Assembly: GCA_944342125.1 (NCBI GenBank)
Contig: CALVMF010000001.1
Span: forward strand, 1 to 61,175
Source of the DNA: an uncultured Bacilli bacterium
GTDB lineage: Bacteria > Bacillota_I > Bacilli_A > RFN20 > CAG-826
Direction of reading: 5' to 3'
DNA: 61,175 bases
The position numbers were made by a program, and so were the translations under genes. Under the pieces are notes generated by a model. It was given only the letters and a program-made list of their open reading frames with translations. It had not been told where the DNA came from and made no database searches. Below, in pieces: positions 17,582-26,238 of the stretch (positions within the stretch are counted from its first letter, which is position 1; the number at the start of each line of letters is the position of its first letter).

Positions 17582-18385
17582 ATGGTACAAATAAAAGATT
17601 ACGTTGCTTTAAAAAAAGATGAACTCAAGAAGAGAATTTTATTGTTGCCAAAAAAACCAACCTTAAAAATAATCCAAGTAAATGATGACTATGCTTCAAA
17701 TTCTTATATTAAAGGTAAAATCAAGGATTTAAATGAAATCGGAGCCAATCCAATTTTAGAAAAACTTAGTCCATTTACTTCGCAAGCAGAACTTTTAAAA
17801 ATAATTGACGAAACAAATAAAGATAAGAACGTAAATGGCTTTATTGTTCAACTCCCACTTCCTAAACAAATTGATGAAAATGTAGTTAAATGCGCTATTG
17901 ATCCAAAAAAAGATTTAGATGGATTTAATCCACTTACAAAGTTTAAAAGTGCTACACCAAAAGGAATTTTAACTTACTTAAAAGATCAAGGTTATGATTT
18001 TAAAGGGAAAAACGGCTTAATTATTGGAAGAAGTAATATTGTCGGAAAGCCAATGGCAAAATATTTGCTAGATGAAGATATGACAGTTACTGTCGCACAT
18101 TCAAAAACACCGTTAGATAATCTTAAATTATTTGTACAAAATGCCGATTTGATTATTGTTGCTGTTGGTAAACCTGAGTTTTTAAATAAAACGTTTACAT
18201 TTAAGAAAACTGCTTTTGTTATTGATGTAGGAATTAATAGAGATAAGGACAATCATTTGGTCGGTGATTGTGAAAAGGATTTGCCTGTTTCATATCAATC
18301 GCCAGTACCTGGTGGAGTGGGACTTTTAACAAGATTGGCACTTTTAATAAATTTAGTGGAGGGTTGTGAAAAATATGGACTTTAA
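17582..18385 (+). CDS. folD: Methylenetetrahydrofolate dehydrogenase/cyclohydrolase
   Basis: A 267-residue FolD interconverting 5,10-methylene-, methenyl- and 10-formyl-THF with NADP. It is slightly shorter than the usual 280-290 residues. The catalytic pair is Tyr42/Lys46 (ASNSYIKGK). The second conserved block is GFIVQLPLPKQI, then the nucleotide-binding IIGRSNIVGKPMA, and the ending PVPGGVGLLTRLAL. A GAAGGAG ribosome-binding site precedes ATG 17582. It overlaps by 11 nt a ThyX-like gene, which would use the methylene-THF that FolD makes. Confidence 0.95.
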   Translation: MVQIKDYVALKKDELKKRILLLPKKPTLKIIQVNDDYASNSYIKGKIKDLNEIGANPILEKLSPFTSQAELLKIIDETNKDKNVNGFIVQLPLPKQIDENVVKCAIDPKKDLDGFNPLTKFKSATPKGILTYLKDQGYDFKGKNGLIIGRSNIVGKPMAKYLLDEDMTVTVAHSKTPLDNLKLFVQNADLIIVAVGKPEFLNKTFTFKKTAFVIDVGINRDKDNHLVGDCEKDLPVSYQSPVPGGVGLLTRLALLINLVEGCEKYGL

Positions 18386-18968
18386 CATCGGACAAACAAA
18401 CGTATATGGATTAGAATTTGCCTTAAAAGCAAGTGGAAATCCAATGAGAACGGCTTTTGATAGAAGCGAATTGACTGAAAAAGACCTTTTAAGAGGGACA
18501 AAACTTGGACAATGTCATCCTGGAGAAGGACATGATAATTTTTTAAAAGGAATCGTTGTTGAGTTTGATGTTACCGCACCTTTATATTGGTGGAAACAAG
18601 CTCAAAGATACCATTTTTTTGAATATGTGTCTTCGCAATCAACAATGCATTGCTTATTAAAATTTGATATTGAAAAACAATGTGTAAAAGATACAAATAA
18701 AGAAGTCCTAGCCTTAGTTAATAAAATAAAAGATGAATATAATCAAATTAGTGATGAAAACAAAGATGAGAAAAAGGCTAAACGGAGAGAACTTGTAGCT
18801 TCTACCCCTTGTGGTTTTTGCTTAGGTGCAACTATGGTTACAAATTATCAACAACTTAAGACAATGTATTTACAAAGAAGATACCATAAGTTATCTGAAT
18901 GGCATATTTTCTGTGATTGGTGCGAAAGCTTACCTCACTTTTTAGAACTTACAGGCGTTTCAAGATGA
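18375..18968 (+). CDS. Divergent ThyX-like protein (putative flavin-dependent thymidylate synthase relative)
   Basis: A 197-residue protein I cannot place with certainty. Two blocks resemble ThyX. Residues 72-92 hold WWKQAQRYHFF then VSSQSTMH, aligning with the ThyX signature RHR..S.NEQSARY. Residues 157-179 hold NYQQL, QRRYHKLSEWHIF, matching N.R.L...R...HAQWEI near the ThyX C-terminus. The canonical RHR and the second signature Arg are replaced (RYH, Met). A charged linker (about 125-140) and three CxxC-like cysteines (146, 149, 180/183) are extra. ATG 18375 has GGAGGG 11 nt upstream; GTG 18366 is too close. It is coupled to folD, the maker of the ThyX cofactor. Confidence 0.55.
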   Translation: MDFNIGQTNVYGLEFALKASGNPMRTAFDRSELTEKDLLRGTKLGQCHPGEGHDNFLKGIVVEFDVTAPLYWWKQAQRYHFFEYVSSQSTMHCLLKFDIEKQCVKDTNKEVLALVNKIKDEYNQISDENKDEKKAKRRELVASTPCGFCLGATMVTNYQQLKTMYLQRRYHKLSEWHIFCDWCESLPHFLELTGVSR

Positions 18969-19918
18969 AGATAGTACTATTAAATGATTTATTAGTTAAT
19001 AAAGAATTTTATAAAAATGTTGAAAGGGACTTAAAAAAACTCGGTCACGATTTTTTATATTATTTAGATAAACCTAAAAACAACGAAGAAATTATCGAAA
19101 GAATTAAAGATTGTGACATTTTAATAGATGATAATACACCACTTAGCGTTGAAGTGTTAAAAGAAGCAAAAAATCTAAAATATATTGATGTAGCTTTTAC
19201 AGGTGTAGATCATATACCTTTAAAGTATTGCCACGATAAGAAAATCGTTGTCTCAAATTGTAGTGGTTATGCAACAGAGGCAGTCGCTGAACTAATCTTA
19301 TGCTGTATTTTAACGCTTGCAAGAGATTTAAAACGTTTGGATAGTGAAATGAGGGAAGACAAGGCGAATATTAATTTTTTAGGTTCTGAACTTTCTGAAA
19401 GAGTCGTTGGAATAATTGGGACTGGAAAAATTGGTGGTCGACTAATTGAACTTTTAAGAGCTTTTAATTTAAGAATTTTAGCTTATAGTAGAACAATAAA
19501 AAAATCGATAGTTCAAAAAGGTGTAACTTATGTAGATTTAAATGACCTTTTGAAAAATAGCGATTATGTATGTTTAACCTTGCCTTTAGATGATTCAAGT
19601 TTTCATTTAATTGGAGAAAAAGAACTAAAATTAATGAAAAAGACTGCCTGCATTATTAACACTGCACGTGGTCCAATAATTGATGAAACCGCTTTGATTA
19701 ACGCATTAAAAAATAACACAATTAGGGGAGCAGCTCTTGATGTTTTTAACGTTGAACCTCCACTTGATGATAATAATGAGTTATTAAAACTAAATAATGT
19801 TTTACTAAGTCCTCATATCGGTTATAGAACAAATGAGGCTATGAAAAAGAGAGCAGAAATCGCTCTCTCAAATCTTTATTCTTTTTTAGAAAAGAAGACA
19901 AAAAATAGAATTATTTGA
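18965..19918 (+). CDS. D-isomer-specific 2-hydroxyacid dehydrogenase
   Basis: A 317-residue NAD-dependent dehydrogenase reducing 2-keto acids or oxidising D-2-hydroxyacids. The Rossmann motif is VVGIIGTGKIGGRLIELL (about 142-159). The catalytic residues appear as Arg in INTARGPIIDE (about 233-243), Glu in DVFNVEPP (about 262-269) and His in LSPHIGYRT (about 284-292). Substrate cannot be read from sequence; D-lactate dehydrogenase, phosphoglycerate dehydrogenase or glyoxylate reductase types are all possible. The start ATGA overlaps the ThyX-like stop codon. Confidence 0.88.
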   Translation: MKIVLLNDLLVNKEFYKNVERDLKKLGHDFLYYLDKPKNNEEIIERIKDCDILIDDNTPLSVEVLKEAKNLKYIDVAFTGVDHIPLKYCHDKKIVVSNCSGYATEAVAELILCCILTLARDLKRLDSEMREDKANINFLGSELSERVVGIIGTGKIGGRLIELLRAFNLRILAYSRTIKKSIVQKGVTYVDLNDLLKNSDYVCLTLPLDDSSFHLIGEKELKLMKKTACIINTARGPIIDETALINALKNNTIRGAALDVFNVEPPLDDNNELLKLNNVLLSPHIGYRTNEAMKKRAEIALSNLYSFLEKKTKNRII

Positions 19919-20642
19919 CTTCAGTAATCTCATTTTTCTCTGTATTTTCTGCGCAATTCTTAGATATTTTTTTGGTTTTTGACTTTTTGTTAGTAGGATA
20001 AACGTCGCTTTTAACTATTGTTACTTTACTTGTTCCATCTTCAGAATAAATAACTTTTTGATCTATTTTAAATTTAGGGTTAGCAGCATAATAGAAAATT
20101 AAAAGAGCACCAGCAATAATTAAGATGACACCAATCAAGATGATAAGCACCATTTTTAAAGTTGAATTATCTGTAGCGTAGTTAAAATAAAGAGTCGTAA
20201 TCCCGAGCGCTAAGAAGAATATTATTGATAAAACATAAATTACAGTTGATAGAACACGCGCTGTTTTGCTAACTAAGCCGATTATTAATTCGATTATAAA
20301 AATTAGAGCAAAAACTAATAGCATTGTGCCTGCAAAAACTGCAAGATATTCTAGGACGATTTCAGGATTTACATAAATTAGCACTGAAAAGGATATTAAA
20401 GCAGCTCCTGTTACGTTTTCTATACTTAAAATACCTTTTACAAATATCATGCCAAACCCAATGGTTAGCACTCCATATAGAAGTATAATGCTGGCGGTAA
20501 TATATCCAAGAGCGTTTTGAACATCTTGAGAACCAGAAAAAATACATAAAACTAAGCCGAAAACAATTAAAAGGCCAGACTGAATTATTTTTACCCATTT
20601 ATAAGAAGTTACATCTTTTTCCGAAACAAGTTTTTTTGCCAT
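19911..20642 (-). CDS. HdeD/DUF308-like membrane protein
   Basis: A 243-residue membrane protein with six hydrophobic helices in the first 190 residues, in helical pairs with short loops (GLLIVFGLVLCIFSG, LGYITASIILLYGVLTIGFG and so on). This matches the HdeD/DUF308 family layout. A hydrophilic lysine-rich tail (KSKTKKISKN) follows and is predicted cytoplasmic. In enterobacteria HdeD relates to acid stress; nothing here shows such a role. AGAGGT precedes its ATG. Its 3' end overlaps the convergent dehydrogenase by 8 nt. Confidence 0.65.
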   Translation of the reverse strand: MAKKLVSEKDVTSYKWVKIIQSGLLIVFGLVLCIFSGSQDVQNALGYITASIILLYGVLTIGFGMIFVKGILSIENVTGAALISFSVLIYVNPEIVLEYLAVFAGTMLLVFALIFIIELIIGLVSKTARVLSTVIYVLSIIFFLALGITTLYFNYATDNSTLKMVLIILIGVILIIAGALLIFYYAANPKFKIDQKVIYSEDGTSKVTIVKSDVYPTNKKSKTKKISKNCAENTEKNEITEVK

Positions 20643-20699
20643 ATAAAATTTACCTCTCGAGTATTATTATATTATAGATTGGAAAGCGAGAATTACTAT

Positions 20700-21929
20700 A
20701 TGGATGAACTAAAAATTAGAAATTATGCAAAATTAATTGCAACAGTAGGTGTTAACATTCAAAAAGAGCAAGAAGCTACTATTGTGGCAAATATTGAAAC
20801 TTTTGAATTTGTAAGAATTCTTGTAGAAGAGCTTTATAAAGCTGGGGCATGTTATGTTGATGTGCAATGGTGCGACAATAAAGTCGATATACTCACTAAT
20901 AATAACGCTGAGTTCGATAAAATTTCGCATTTAAATGATATGGAAAAAGCTCGCCACGAGCATAATATTAAATTTAAACCTGCTAGAATTTGGATTGATA
21001 GTGATGACCCACATTCTTTAGATGGCATTGATTTAGATAGAAGAAACAAAGCGCTAGCAATTAGAGGAAAAGAAGTTAGAGCTTATCGAGATCAATATGA
21101 TGAAGAATGCCAATGGTGTATCGCAGGCGTACCATCTAAAAAATGGGCAAAAACAGTTTTTCCTAATTTAACTGAAGAAGAAGCGGTTGAAAAATTATGG
21201 GAATATATTTTAAGAGTTAGTAGAACTTTTGAAGGCGATCCTTTCTTAAACTGGGAAAGGCACGATGCTAATTTAGTAAGACACGCAACTCTTTTAAATG
21301 ATTTAGGACTCGAAAAACTTCATTATACTTCTAAAAACGGAACTGATTTATATATTGAACTTTTAGATAATGTTGTTTGGGAAGCAGGTGGAGAAGTTAC
21401 TAAAACTTCAAAAGTTAGATTCCAACCAAATATTCCTACTGAAGAATGCTTTACTTCGCCAAATAAGTTTAAAACTAGAGGCATCGTTTATTCGACTAAA
21501 CCATTAAATTATAACGGAATCTTGATTGATGAGTTTAGTATCCGTTTTGAAAATGGTAAAGCTGTTGAAGTTCATGCTAAAAAAGGCGAAGAAGCACTTA
21601 AACAAATGATTGGCTTAGAAGAAAACGCTGCATATTTAGGAGAATGTGCTTTAGTCGCATATCATTCGCCAATAAATGAATTAAATACAATTTTCTTCTC
21701 AACTTTATATGATGAAAACGCTGCATGTCATTTAGCTCTTGGCGCAGCGTTTCCAAACTTAGTTAAAGGATATGAAAGTATGAGTAAAGAAGAAATGGAT
21801 AAACTCCCAATAAATAAGTCTATTATTCATACTGATTTTATGATTGGCTCTGAGGATTTAAACATAGTTGGAACGACAAGAGACGGGAAAGAAATACAAA
21901 TCTTTAAAAATGGAGATTGGTGTATTTAA
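20700..21929 (+). CDS. Aminopeptidase, M29 family (AmpS/PepS type)
   Basis: A 409-residue metalloaminopeptidase of the thermophilic aminopeptidase family M29, two-metal cocatalytic enzymes releasing N-terminal residues from peptides in the cytoplasm. Conserved segments are VQWCDNKVD near 55, NLPTEE-like NIPTEECFTSPNK (about 245-257), GKAVEVHAKKGEEAL (about 285), LGECALVAYHSPIN (about 317) and the closing HTDFMIGSEDLNIVG (about 382). I chose ATG 20700 over TTG 20679 because the latter adds an unconserved leader and destroys the GGAAAGCGAG ribosome-binding region. It is followed 12 nt later by pepC, forming a peptide-degradation pair. Confidence 0.93.
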   Translation: MDELKIRNYAKLIATVGVNIQKEQEATIVANIETFEFVRILVEELYKAGACYVDVQWCDNKVDILTNNNAEFDKISHLNDMEKARHEHNIKFKPARIWIDSDDPHSLDGIDLDRRNKALAIRGKEVRAYRDQYDEECQWCIAGVPSKKWAKTVFPNLTEEEAVEKLWEYILRVSRTFEGDPFLNWERHDANLVRHATLLNDLGLEKLHYTSKNGTDLYIELLDNVVWEAGGEVTKTSKVRFQPNIPTEECFTSPNKFKTRGIVYSTKPLNYNGILIDEFSIRFENGKAVEVHAKKGEEALKQMIGLEENAAYLGECALVAYHSPINELNTIFFSTLYDENAACHLALGAAFPNLVKGYESMSKEEMDKLPINKSIIHTDFMIGSEDLNIVGTTRDGKEIQIFKNGDWCI

Positions 21930-21941
21930 GGAAGGCGAAAA

Positions 21942-23288
21942 ATGAAAAATATTAATGTTAAAGATTACGAGATTAACTCAAAACTTTATAAAAATTTTGA
22001 AGAAACGTACAAAAACGATTTAAAAAATACAATTGTTCGTCATGCATTAAGCAAAAATCCAATTTCTGAAATCGCATATGATAATAAGAACGAAATTAAT
22101 ATCATAAATGATTTTTCAATCAATATAAAAACCTTACCAGTTTGTGATCAAAAGAATAGTGGGAGATGCTGGATTTTTGCGGCTTGTAATTTTCTACGTG
22201 AAAAAATTGCTAAGAAACTTAACTTAGCTAATTTTGAAATTTCACAAAACTATATTGCTTTTTTCGACAAGTTAGAGAAAGCCAATTATTTACTAAGCTC
22301 AATTGTTGATTTAATAGAAAACGATCCTGATGAGAGAGTTTTAATGCATGTTTTGACAAATGGAATCGGCGATGGTGGACAATGGGATATGTTTGTAAAC
22401 TTAATTAAAAAATACGGCATTGTTCCTAAAAACGCCATGAAAGAAACTTTCCAAAGCAGTGCAACGAGTGAATCTACACAATTAATCAATTCTTTATGTA
22501 GACAATTCGCTTTTAAAGCTAAATCAATGTTTGCTCTCGACAAAAAGAGTGATTTATTAACGTTAAAGAACGAGACTTTAGAAAAAATCTACACATTGTT
22601 AGTTAATTGTTTTGGCTTACCACCTTCTACATTTGATTTTGAATACACTGATAAAAATGATGCTTATCATTGCGAGAAAGATTTAACTCCAATTTCATTT
22701 TTTAATAAATATGTTGAGAATATTGATGATTATGTTTCTATTGTCAATGCACCAACTGAAACTAAACCATTTTATAAAATATATACAATTAAGTATTTAA
22801 ATAATGTTATTGAGGGTAAGAATATTATTCATTTAAATTTACCAATGGAAAGATTTAAAGAATTAATAATAAATCAATTAAAAGATGGTGAAATAGTTTG
22901 GTTTGGTAGCGATGTATCATCATATAGAGAAAGAAAGTTAGGAGTGTGGGATGATAATTCTTATGATTATCAATCGCTTCTAGGTTTTGATATGAGTTTT
23001 GATAAAGCAGCAATGCTCGATTTTCATCAATCAGCTATGAATCATGCCATGTGTTTAACTGGCGTAAACATAAAAAACGATAAACCTACAAGATGGAAAG
23101 TTGAAAATTCATGGGGTAAGGATACTGGCAATCAAGGATATTTCATCATTTCTGATTCTTGGTTTGATAAATATGTTTACCAAGCAGTAATTAATAAAAA
23201 ATATTTAAACGAAATTGAACTAGAGTGTTATAAAAATAAGCCAATAGAATTAGACCCTTGGGATCCTTTAGGAACCTTAGCTAATTAA
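21942..23288 (+). CDS. pepC: Aminopeptidase C (bleomycin-hydrolase family C1B)
   Basis: A 448-residue papain-fold cysteine aminopeptidase. The catalytic cysteine is Cys76 in QKNSGRCWIFA. The histidine is in MNHAMCLTGVN (about 366-376) and the asparagine in WKVENSWGKDTGNQGYF (about 386). Length and the C-terminal tail (PWDPLGTLAN) match PepC/BLMH, which self-trims its terminus and assembles as a hexamer. An AAGGCGA ribosome-binding site lies 13 nt after the M29 peptidase. No signal peptide is present; the enzyme is cytosolic. Confidence 0.95.
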   Translation: MKNINVKDYEINSKLYKNFEETYKNDLKNTIVRHALSKNPISEIAYDNKNEINIINDFSINIKTLPVCDQKNSGRCWIFAACNFLREKIAKKLNLANFEISQNYIAFFDKLEKANYLLSSIVDLIENDPDERVLMHVLTNGIGDGGQWDMFVNLIKKYGIVPKNAMKETFQSSATSESTQLINSLCRQFAFKAKSMFALDKKSDLLTLKNETLEKIYTLLVNCFGLPPSTFDFEYTDKNDAYHCEKDLTPISFFNKYVENIDDYVSIVNAPTETKPFYKIYTIKYLNNVIEGKNIIHLNLPMERFKELIINQLKDGEIVWFGSDVSSYRERKLGVWDDNSYDYQSLLGFDMSFDKAAMLDFHQSAMNHAMCLTGVNIKNDKPTRWKVENSWGKDTGNQGYFIISDSWFDKYVYQAVINKKYLNEIELECYKNKPIELDPWDPLGTLAN

Positions 23289-23468
23289 TCTTCTTATATT
23301 TAAACTAGAGTTAAGAAATTGACTTTATAAAAATGATAAAAAATGTAATAATTTTTGTGTGGAAAAATTTTAGAAATGTAATTTTTAATTTCTAAAAATC
23401 TAATAATAGTTTAGTTTTTGCGGAGTTTTTTCAATAATTAGACATTATTAGGAAAGAGAGGTTTAATT

Positions 23469-24083
23469 ATGTGGATTTACATAATAATTCTTGTAGTATT
23501 TTTTGTAATAGTGGTTCTTAAGCTAATTCATTTCGCTGTTAAGAAAAAAGGCTTACAAAAATTTAAAGATTTAAATGCCTACAAGAAAAGACTTGATATT
23601 AAATATGAAAAAATTCCTGATAATCGAGAAGTCATTTATTATTCGAATGGACCTTTAAATATCTACTTTGACCCTAGTAATCAAAACATTTATAAAGGTT
23701 CGACAATAGATGTTCCTGTATATATGGCTAATGATGAAAAGGCAAAAAAAGTTGGGGCAGGATGGCTTTATTTATATATATTCATCGCCATATTATCTTT
23801 TATTGTTATGGCTTTATCTATTGCTTGTTTTACAGCCAATAAAATTGATGAAAGTTTACTCTCGTTCATGAACTATGATTGGTTAGAAACAGTTAAAAAC
23901 ATTTTAATCAATGAATATTTTTTGGTTTCTATCGTTCTTTTCTTCCTTTTAACTATACTTTTTATTGCATTTAACGTTGCGTATCGTAAATTGTTTATCT
24001 TTTTCGTTCCAATTTACGTAGACACGATAAATAACCAAAACTTTGTTAAAGCAATGCAACCTATCTATATTAAACTTAACTAA
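23469..24083 (+). CDS. Membrane protein of unknown function
   Basis: A 204-residue protein I do not recognise. It has an N-terminal hydrophobic helix (residues 2-25), a soluble segment of about 70 residues (YYSNGPLNIYFDPSNQNIY in the middle), then two more helices (about 100-122 and 148-170) and a short C-terminal domain. No catalytic motif is visible. GGAAAGAGAGG precedes the ATG, a strong ribosome-binding site. It stands alone after pepC and is followed 3 nt later by an acetyltransferase-like gene, so the two are probably co-transcribed. Confidence 0.75.
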   Translation: MWIYIIILVVFFVIVVLKLIHFAVKKKGLQKFKDLNAYKKRLDIKYEKIPDNREVIYYSNGPLNIYFDPSNQNIYKGSTIDVPVYMANDEKAKKVGAGWLYLYIFIAILSFIVMALSIACFTANKIDESLLSFMNYDWLETVKNILINEYFLVSIVLFFLLTILFIAFNVAYRKLFIFFVPIYVDTINNQNFVKAMQPIYIKLN

Positions 24084-24086
24084 CGT

Positions 24087-24551
24087 ATGCACATTGAAAA
24101 AATATCTGAAAAAACTATTGAAGACGTTCTCAATTTTCTGAATGCTTCAAAAAAGATAGTTCAATCTTCACAACTAACATTGTCTTCGGAATTTAAAAAC
24201 CTACTTAAGCTTTTCGCTACTTCAAAAAGCAAAAAAGCAGACGATTCATCGACTTATCTTGCTCGTGATGAAGATGGTGCCATAAAAGGAGTTATCGTCT
24301 TAAAAGATAATGGAGAAATTTTGCTTTTAGCTTTAGAAGAAAGTCAAACAGTAAATACTGGAAGAGAATTTTTAGTTGCCTTAAAACAAATGTTTCCAAA
24401 TGAAGCGATAAATATGCTTTGGGCGAATGTTAAAGATGATGACATAAATCTGTTAAATGGTATCGGGTTTAAAACACATAGTTTTTCGTTTGAAAAGGAT
24501 GCAAACGGATCTTATGACAATTATTATTTCCAAGTTAGATATTATTATTGA
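24087..24551 (+). CDS. Putative GNAT-like acetyltransferase
   Basis: A 154-residue protein with a weak GNAT fold signature: a central pair of strands (TYLARDEDGAIKGVIVLKDNGEILLLAL, about 55-82), a helix after TVNTGREFLVALKQMF, and the terminal strand/loop LLNGIGFKTHSFSFE. The acetyl-CoA pyrophosphate loop R/QxxGxG/A is not clear, so it may be a degenerate relative. It has no Shine-Dalgarno and begins 3 nt after the preceding stop, suggesting coupling. Function unknown. Confidence 0.5.
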   Translation: MHIEKISEKTIEDVLNFLNASKKIVQSSQLTLSSEFKNLLKLFATSKSKKADDSSTYLARDEDGAIKGVIVLKDNGEILLLALEESQTVNTGREFLVALKQMFPNEAINMLWANVKDDDINLLNGIGFKTHSFSFEKDANGSYDNYYFQVRYYY

Positions 24552-24601
24552 ACTAGGCAATTCTTATTAATGAAAAAAATCAAAAATTAAATCTATTAAT
24601 A

Positions 24602-24630
24602 TTTATAGATAAAAATAATTAAGGTATAAT
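24602..24630 (+). promoter_or_regulatory. Promoter of eno
   Basis: -35-like TTTATA (24602-24607), 17-nt spacer and perfect -10 TATAAT (24625-24630), then AAAGGAG and the eno ATG at 24659. The same TTTATA/17/TATAAT arrangement precedes the sugar operon at 26185-26213. Confidence 0.6.
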
Positions 24631-24658
24631 AATTTCGGTCTTAAAGGAGATTAAATAA

Positions 24659-25963
24659 ATGTTAGAAATTATTGATGTTTATGCACGTGAAGTATTAGAT
24701 TCACGTGGAAATCCAACTATTGAAGTTGAAGTTACACTTGATGATGGCACTGTTGGAAGAGCAATTGTTCCTAGCGGAGCATCCACTGGCGAAAATGAAG
24801 CTCTCGAATTAAGAGACGGAGACAAAAAGAGATATCAAGGTAAGGGCGTTTTAAAAGCAGTTGCTAATGTCAACGATATTATCGCTCCTGAAATTATTGG
24901 TATGTATGCTGACGATCAAGTTGGTATTGATAATGCTTTACTTAAACTTGATGGAACACCATTTAAGAAAAAGCTTGGTGCAAATGCTATTTTAGGCGTT
25001 TCACTTGCTGTTGCAAGAGCTGCAGCTGAAAGCTATGGCATGCCACTTTATAGATATATCGGTGGAGCAAACGCAAAAGTTTTACCTACTCCAATGATGA
25101 ATGTTGTTAATGGTGGTGCACACGCTGATTCAACAGTCGATTTCCAAGAATTCTTCATTATTCCAGCAGGATTTGATACATTCCATGAAGCTTTAAGAGC
25201 TGGTGTTGAAACATTCCATTGCTTAAAAGCTGTTTTAAAAGCAAAAGGTTATGAAACTGGTGTTGGTGATGAAGGTGGATTTGCTCCAAGTTGCAAACAC
25301 GGAAATACTGAACCACTCGAATTAATCATGGAAGCTATTACTAAAGCTGGCTATAAACCTGGCGAACAAATTTTCTTAGGTATGGATGTTGCTTCAAGTG
25401 AATTCTATAACGCAGAAAAAGGCGTTTATGAATTAACAAAGAGTGGCGAAGGAACAAAGACAAGCGAAGAAATGATTGCTTGGTTTGAAGAAATGATTAA
25501 AAAATACCCAATTATTACTATCGAAGATGGCTTAAGTGAAAGCGATTGGAAAGGTTGGGAAAAACTTACTGCTGCTTTAGGCGATAAGATTCAACTTGTT
25601 GGTGATGATTTATTTGTTACTAACAAAGATTTCTTAAGAAAAGGTATTGTAAACCATGTCGCTAATTCTATTTTAATTAAGGTTAACCAAATCGGTACTT
25701 TAACAGAAACTTTAGATACAATTAGAATGGCTCAAACAAACGGCTATACCACAATGGTCTCACATAGAAGTGGTGAAACAGAAGATACTACAATTGCTGA
25801 TTTAAGTGTTGCTGTTAATGCTGGTCAAATTAAGACAGGTTCTGCATCAAGAACTGATAGAATGGCAAAATACAATCAACTTTTAAGAATTGAAGATGAA
25901 CTTGGTGATGAAGCTATTTTTGAAGGAATTCATGCTTTCAAAAAATTCAGATTCACAAAGTAG
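24659..25963 (+). CDS. eno: Enolase
   Basis: A 434-residue phosphopyruvate hydratase converting 2-phosphoglycerate to PEP in glycolysis. Signatures include AREVLDSRGNPTIEVEV (residues 9-25), VPSGASTGENEALELRD, the catalytic GVGDEGGFAP (about 201-210), metal ligands in GMDVASSEF, IEDGLSESDW and LVGDDLFVTN, and the final SHRSGETEDTTIADL and GQIKTGSASRTDR. It has its own promoter and a strong terminator, so it is monocistronic. Codon use looks like that of a highly expressed gene. Confidence 0.98.
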   Translation: MLEIIDVYAREVLDSRGNPTIEVEVTLDDGTVGRAIVPSGASTGENEALELRDGDKKRYQGKGVLKAVANVNDIIAPEIIGMYADDQVGIDNALLKLDGTPFKKKLGANAILGVSLAVARAAAESYGMPLYRYIGGANAKVLPTPMMNVVNGGAHADSTVDFQEFFIIPAGFDTFHEALRAGVETFHCLKAVLKAKGYETGVGDEGGFAPSCKHGNTEPLELIMEAITKAGYKPGEQIFLGMDVASSEFYNAEKGVYELTKSGEGTKTSEEMIAWFEEMIKKYPIITIEDGLSESDWKGWEKLTAALGDKIQLVGDDLFVTNKDFLRKGIVNHVANSILIKVNQIGTLTETLDTIRMAQTNGYTTMVSHRSGETEDTTIADLSVAVNAGQIKTGSASRTDRMAKYNQLLRIEDELGDEAIFEGIHAFKKFRFTK

Positions 25964-25983
25964 TTTGATATTAAAGTAAAAAT

Positions 25984-26012
25984 AAGGAGGTCTTGACTAG
26001 ACCTCCTTTTAT
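25984..26012 (+). terminator. Terminator of eno
   Basis: A 10-bp stem (AAGGAGGTCT at 25984-25993, AGACCTCCTT at 25999-26008) with a 5-nt loop and a short T run, 20 nt after the eno stop. Confidence 0.9.
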
Positions 26013-26088
26013 TATGCAAAATAATTGAGTTTTGCGGTCTTTTAATAGTAAATTCATATTTTATTTGCCTTAAATAACACAATATTTC

Positions 26089-26213
26089 AATGTCTTTATT
26101 ATTCTAAACAATTCAAAGACATTAAATTTCTCAATCAATGTTAAGTCAAATTTAACTAGTGTAAATAATTTAGATAAAATCTAATTTATAAGTGTTGAGT
26201 TTGCAAGTATAAT
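26089..26213 (+). promoter_or_regulatory. Control region of the sugar operon (inverted repeats and promoter)
   Basis: The 275-nt gap after eno holds, beyond the terminator: a 9-bp inverted repeat AATGTCTTT (26089-26097) / AAAGACATT (26115-26123), a smaller one GTTAA/TTAAC (26140-26156), and a promoter TTTATA (26185-26190), 17 nt, TATAAT (26208-26213). The ribosome-binding site is GGCAGGG ahead of ATG 26239. The repeats are candidate sites for a sugar-responsive regulator not encoded here. Confidence 0.45.
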
Positions 26214-26238
26214 ATTTTTAATAAGGCAGGGAAATATT

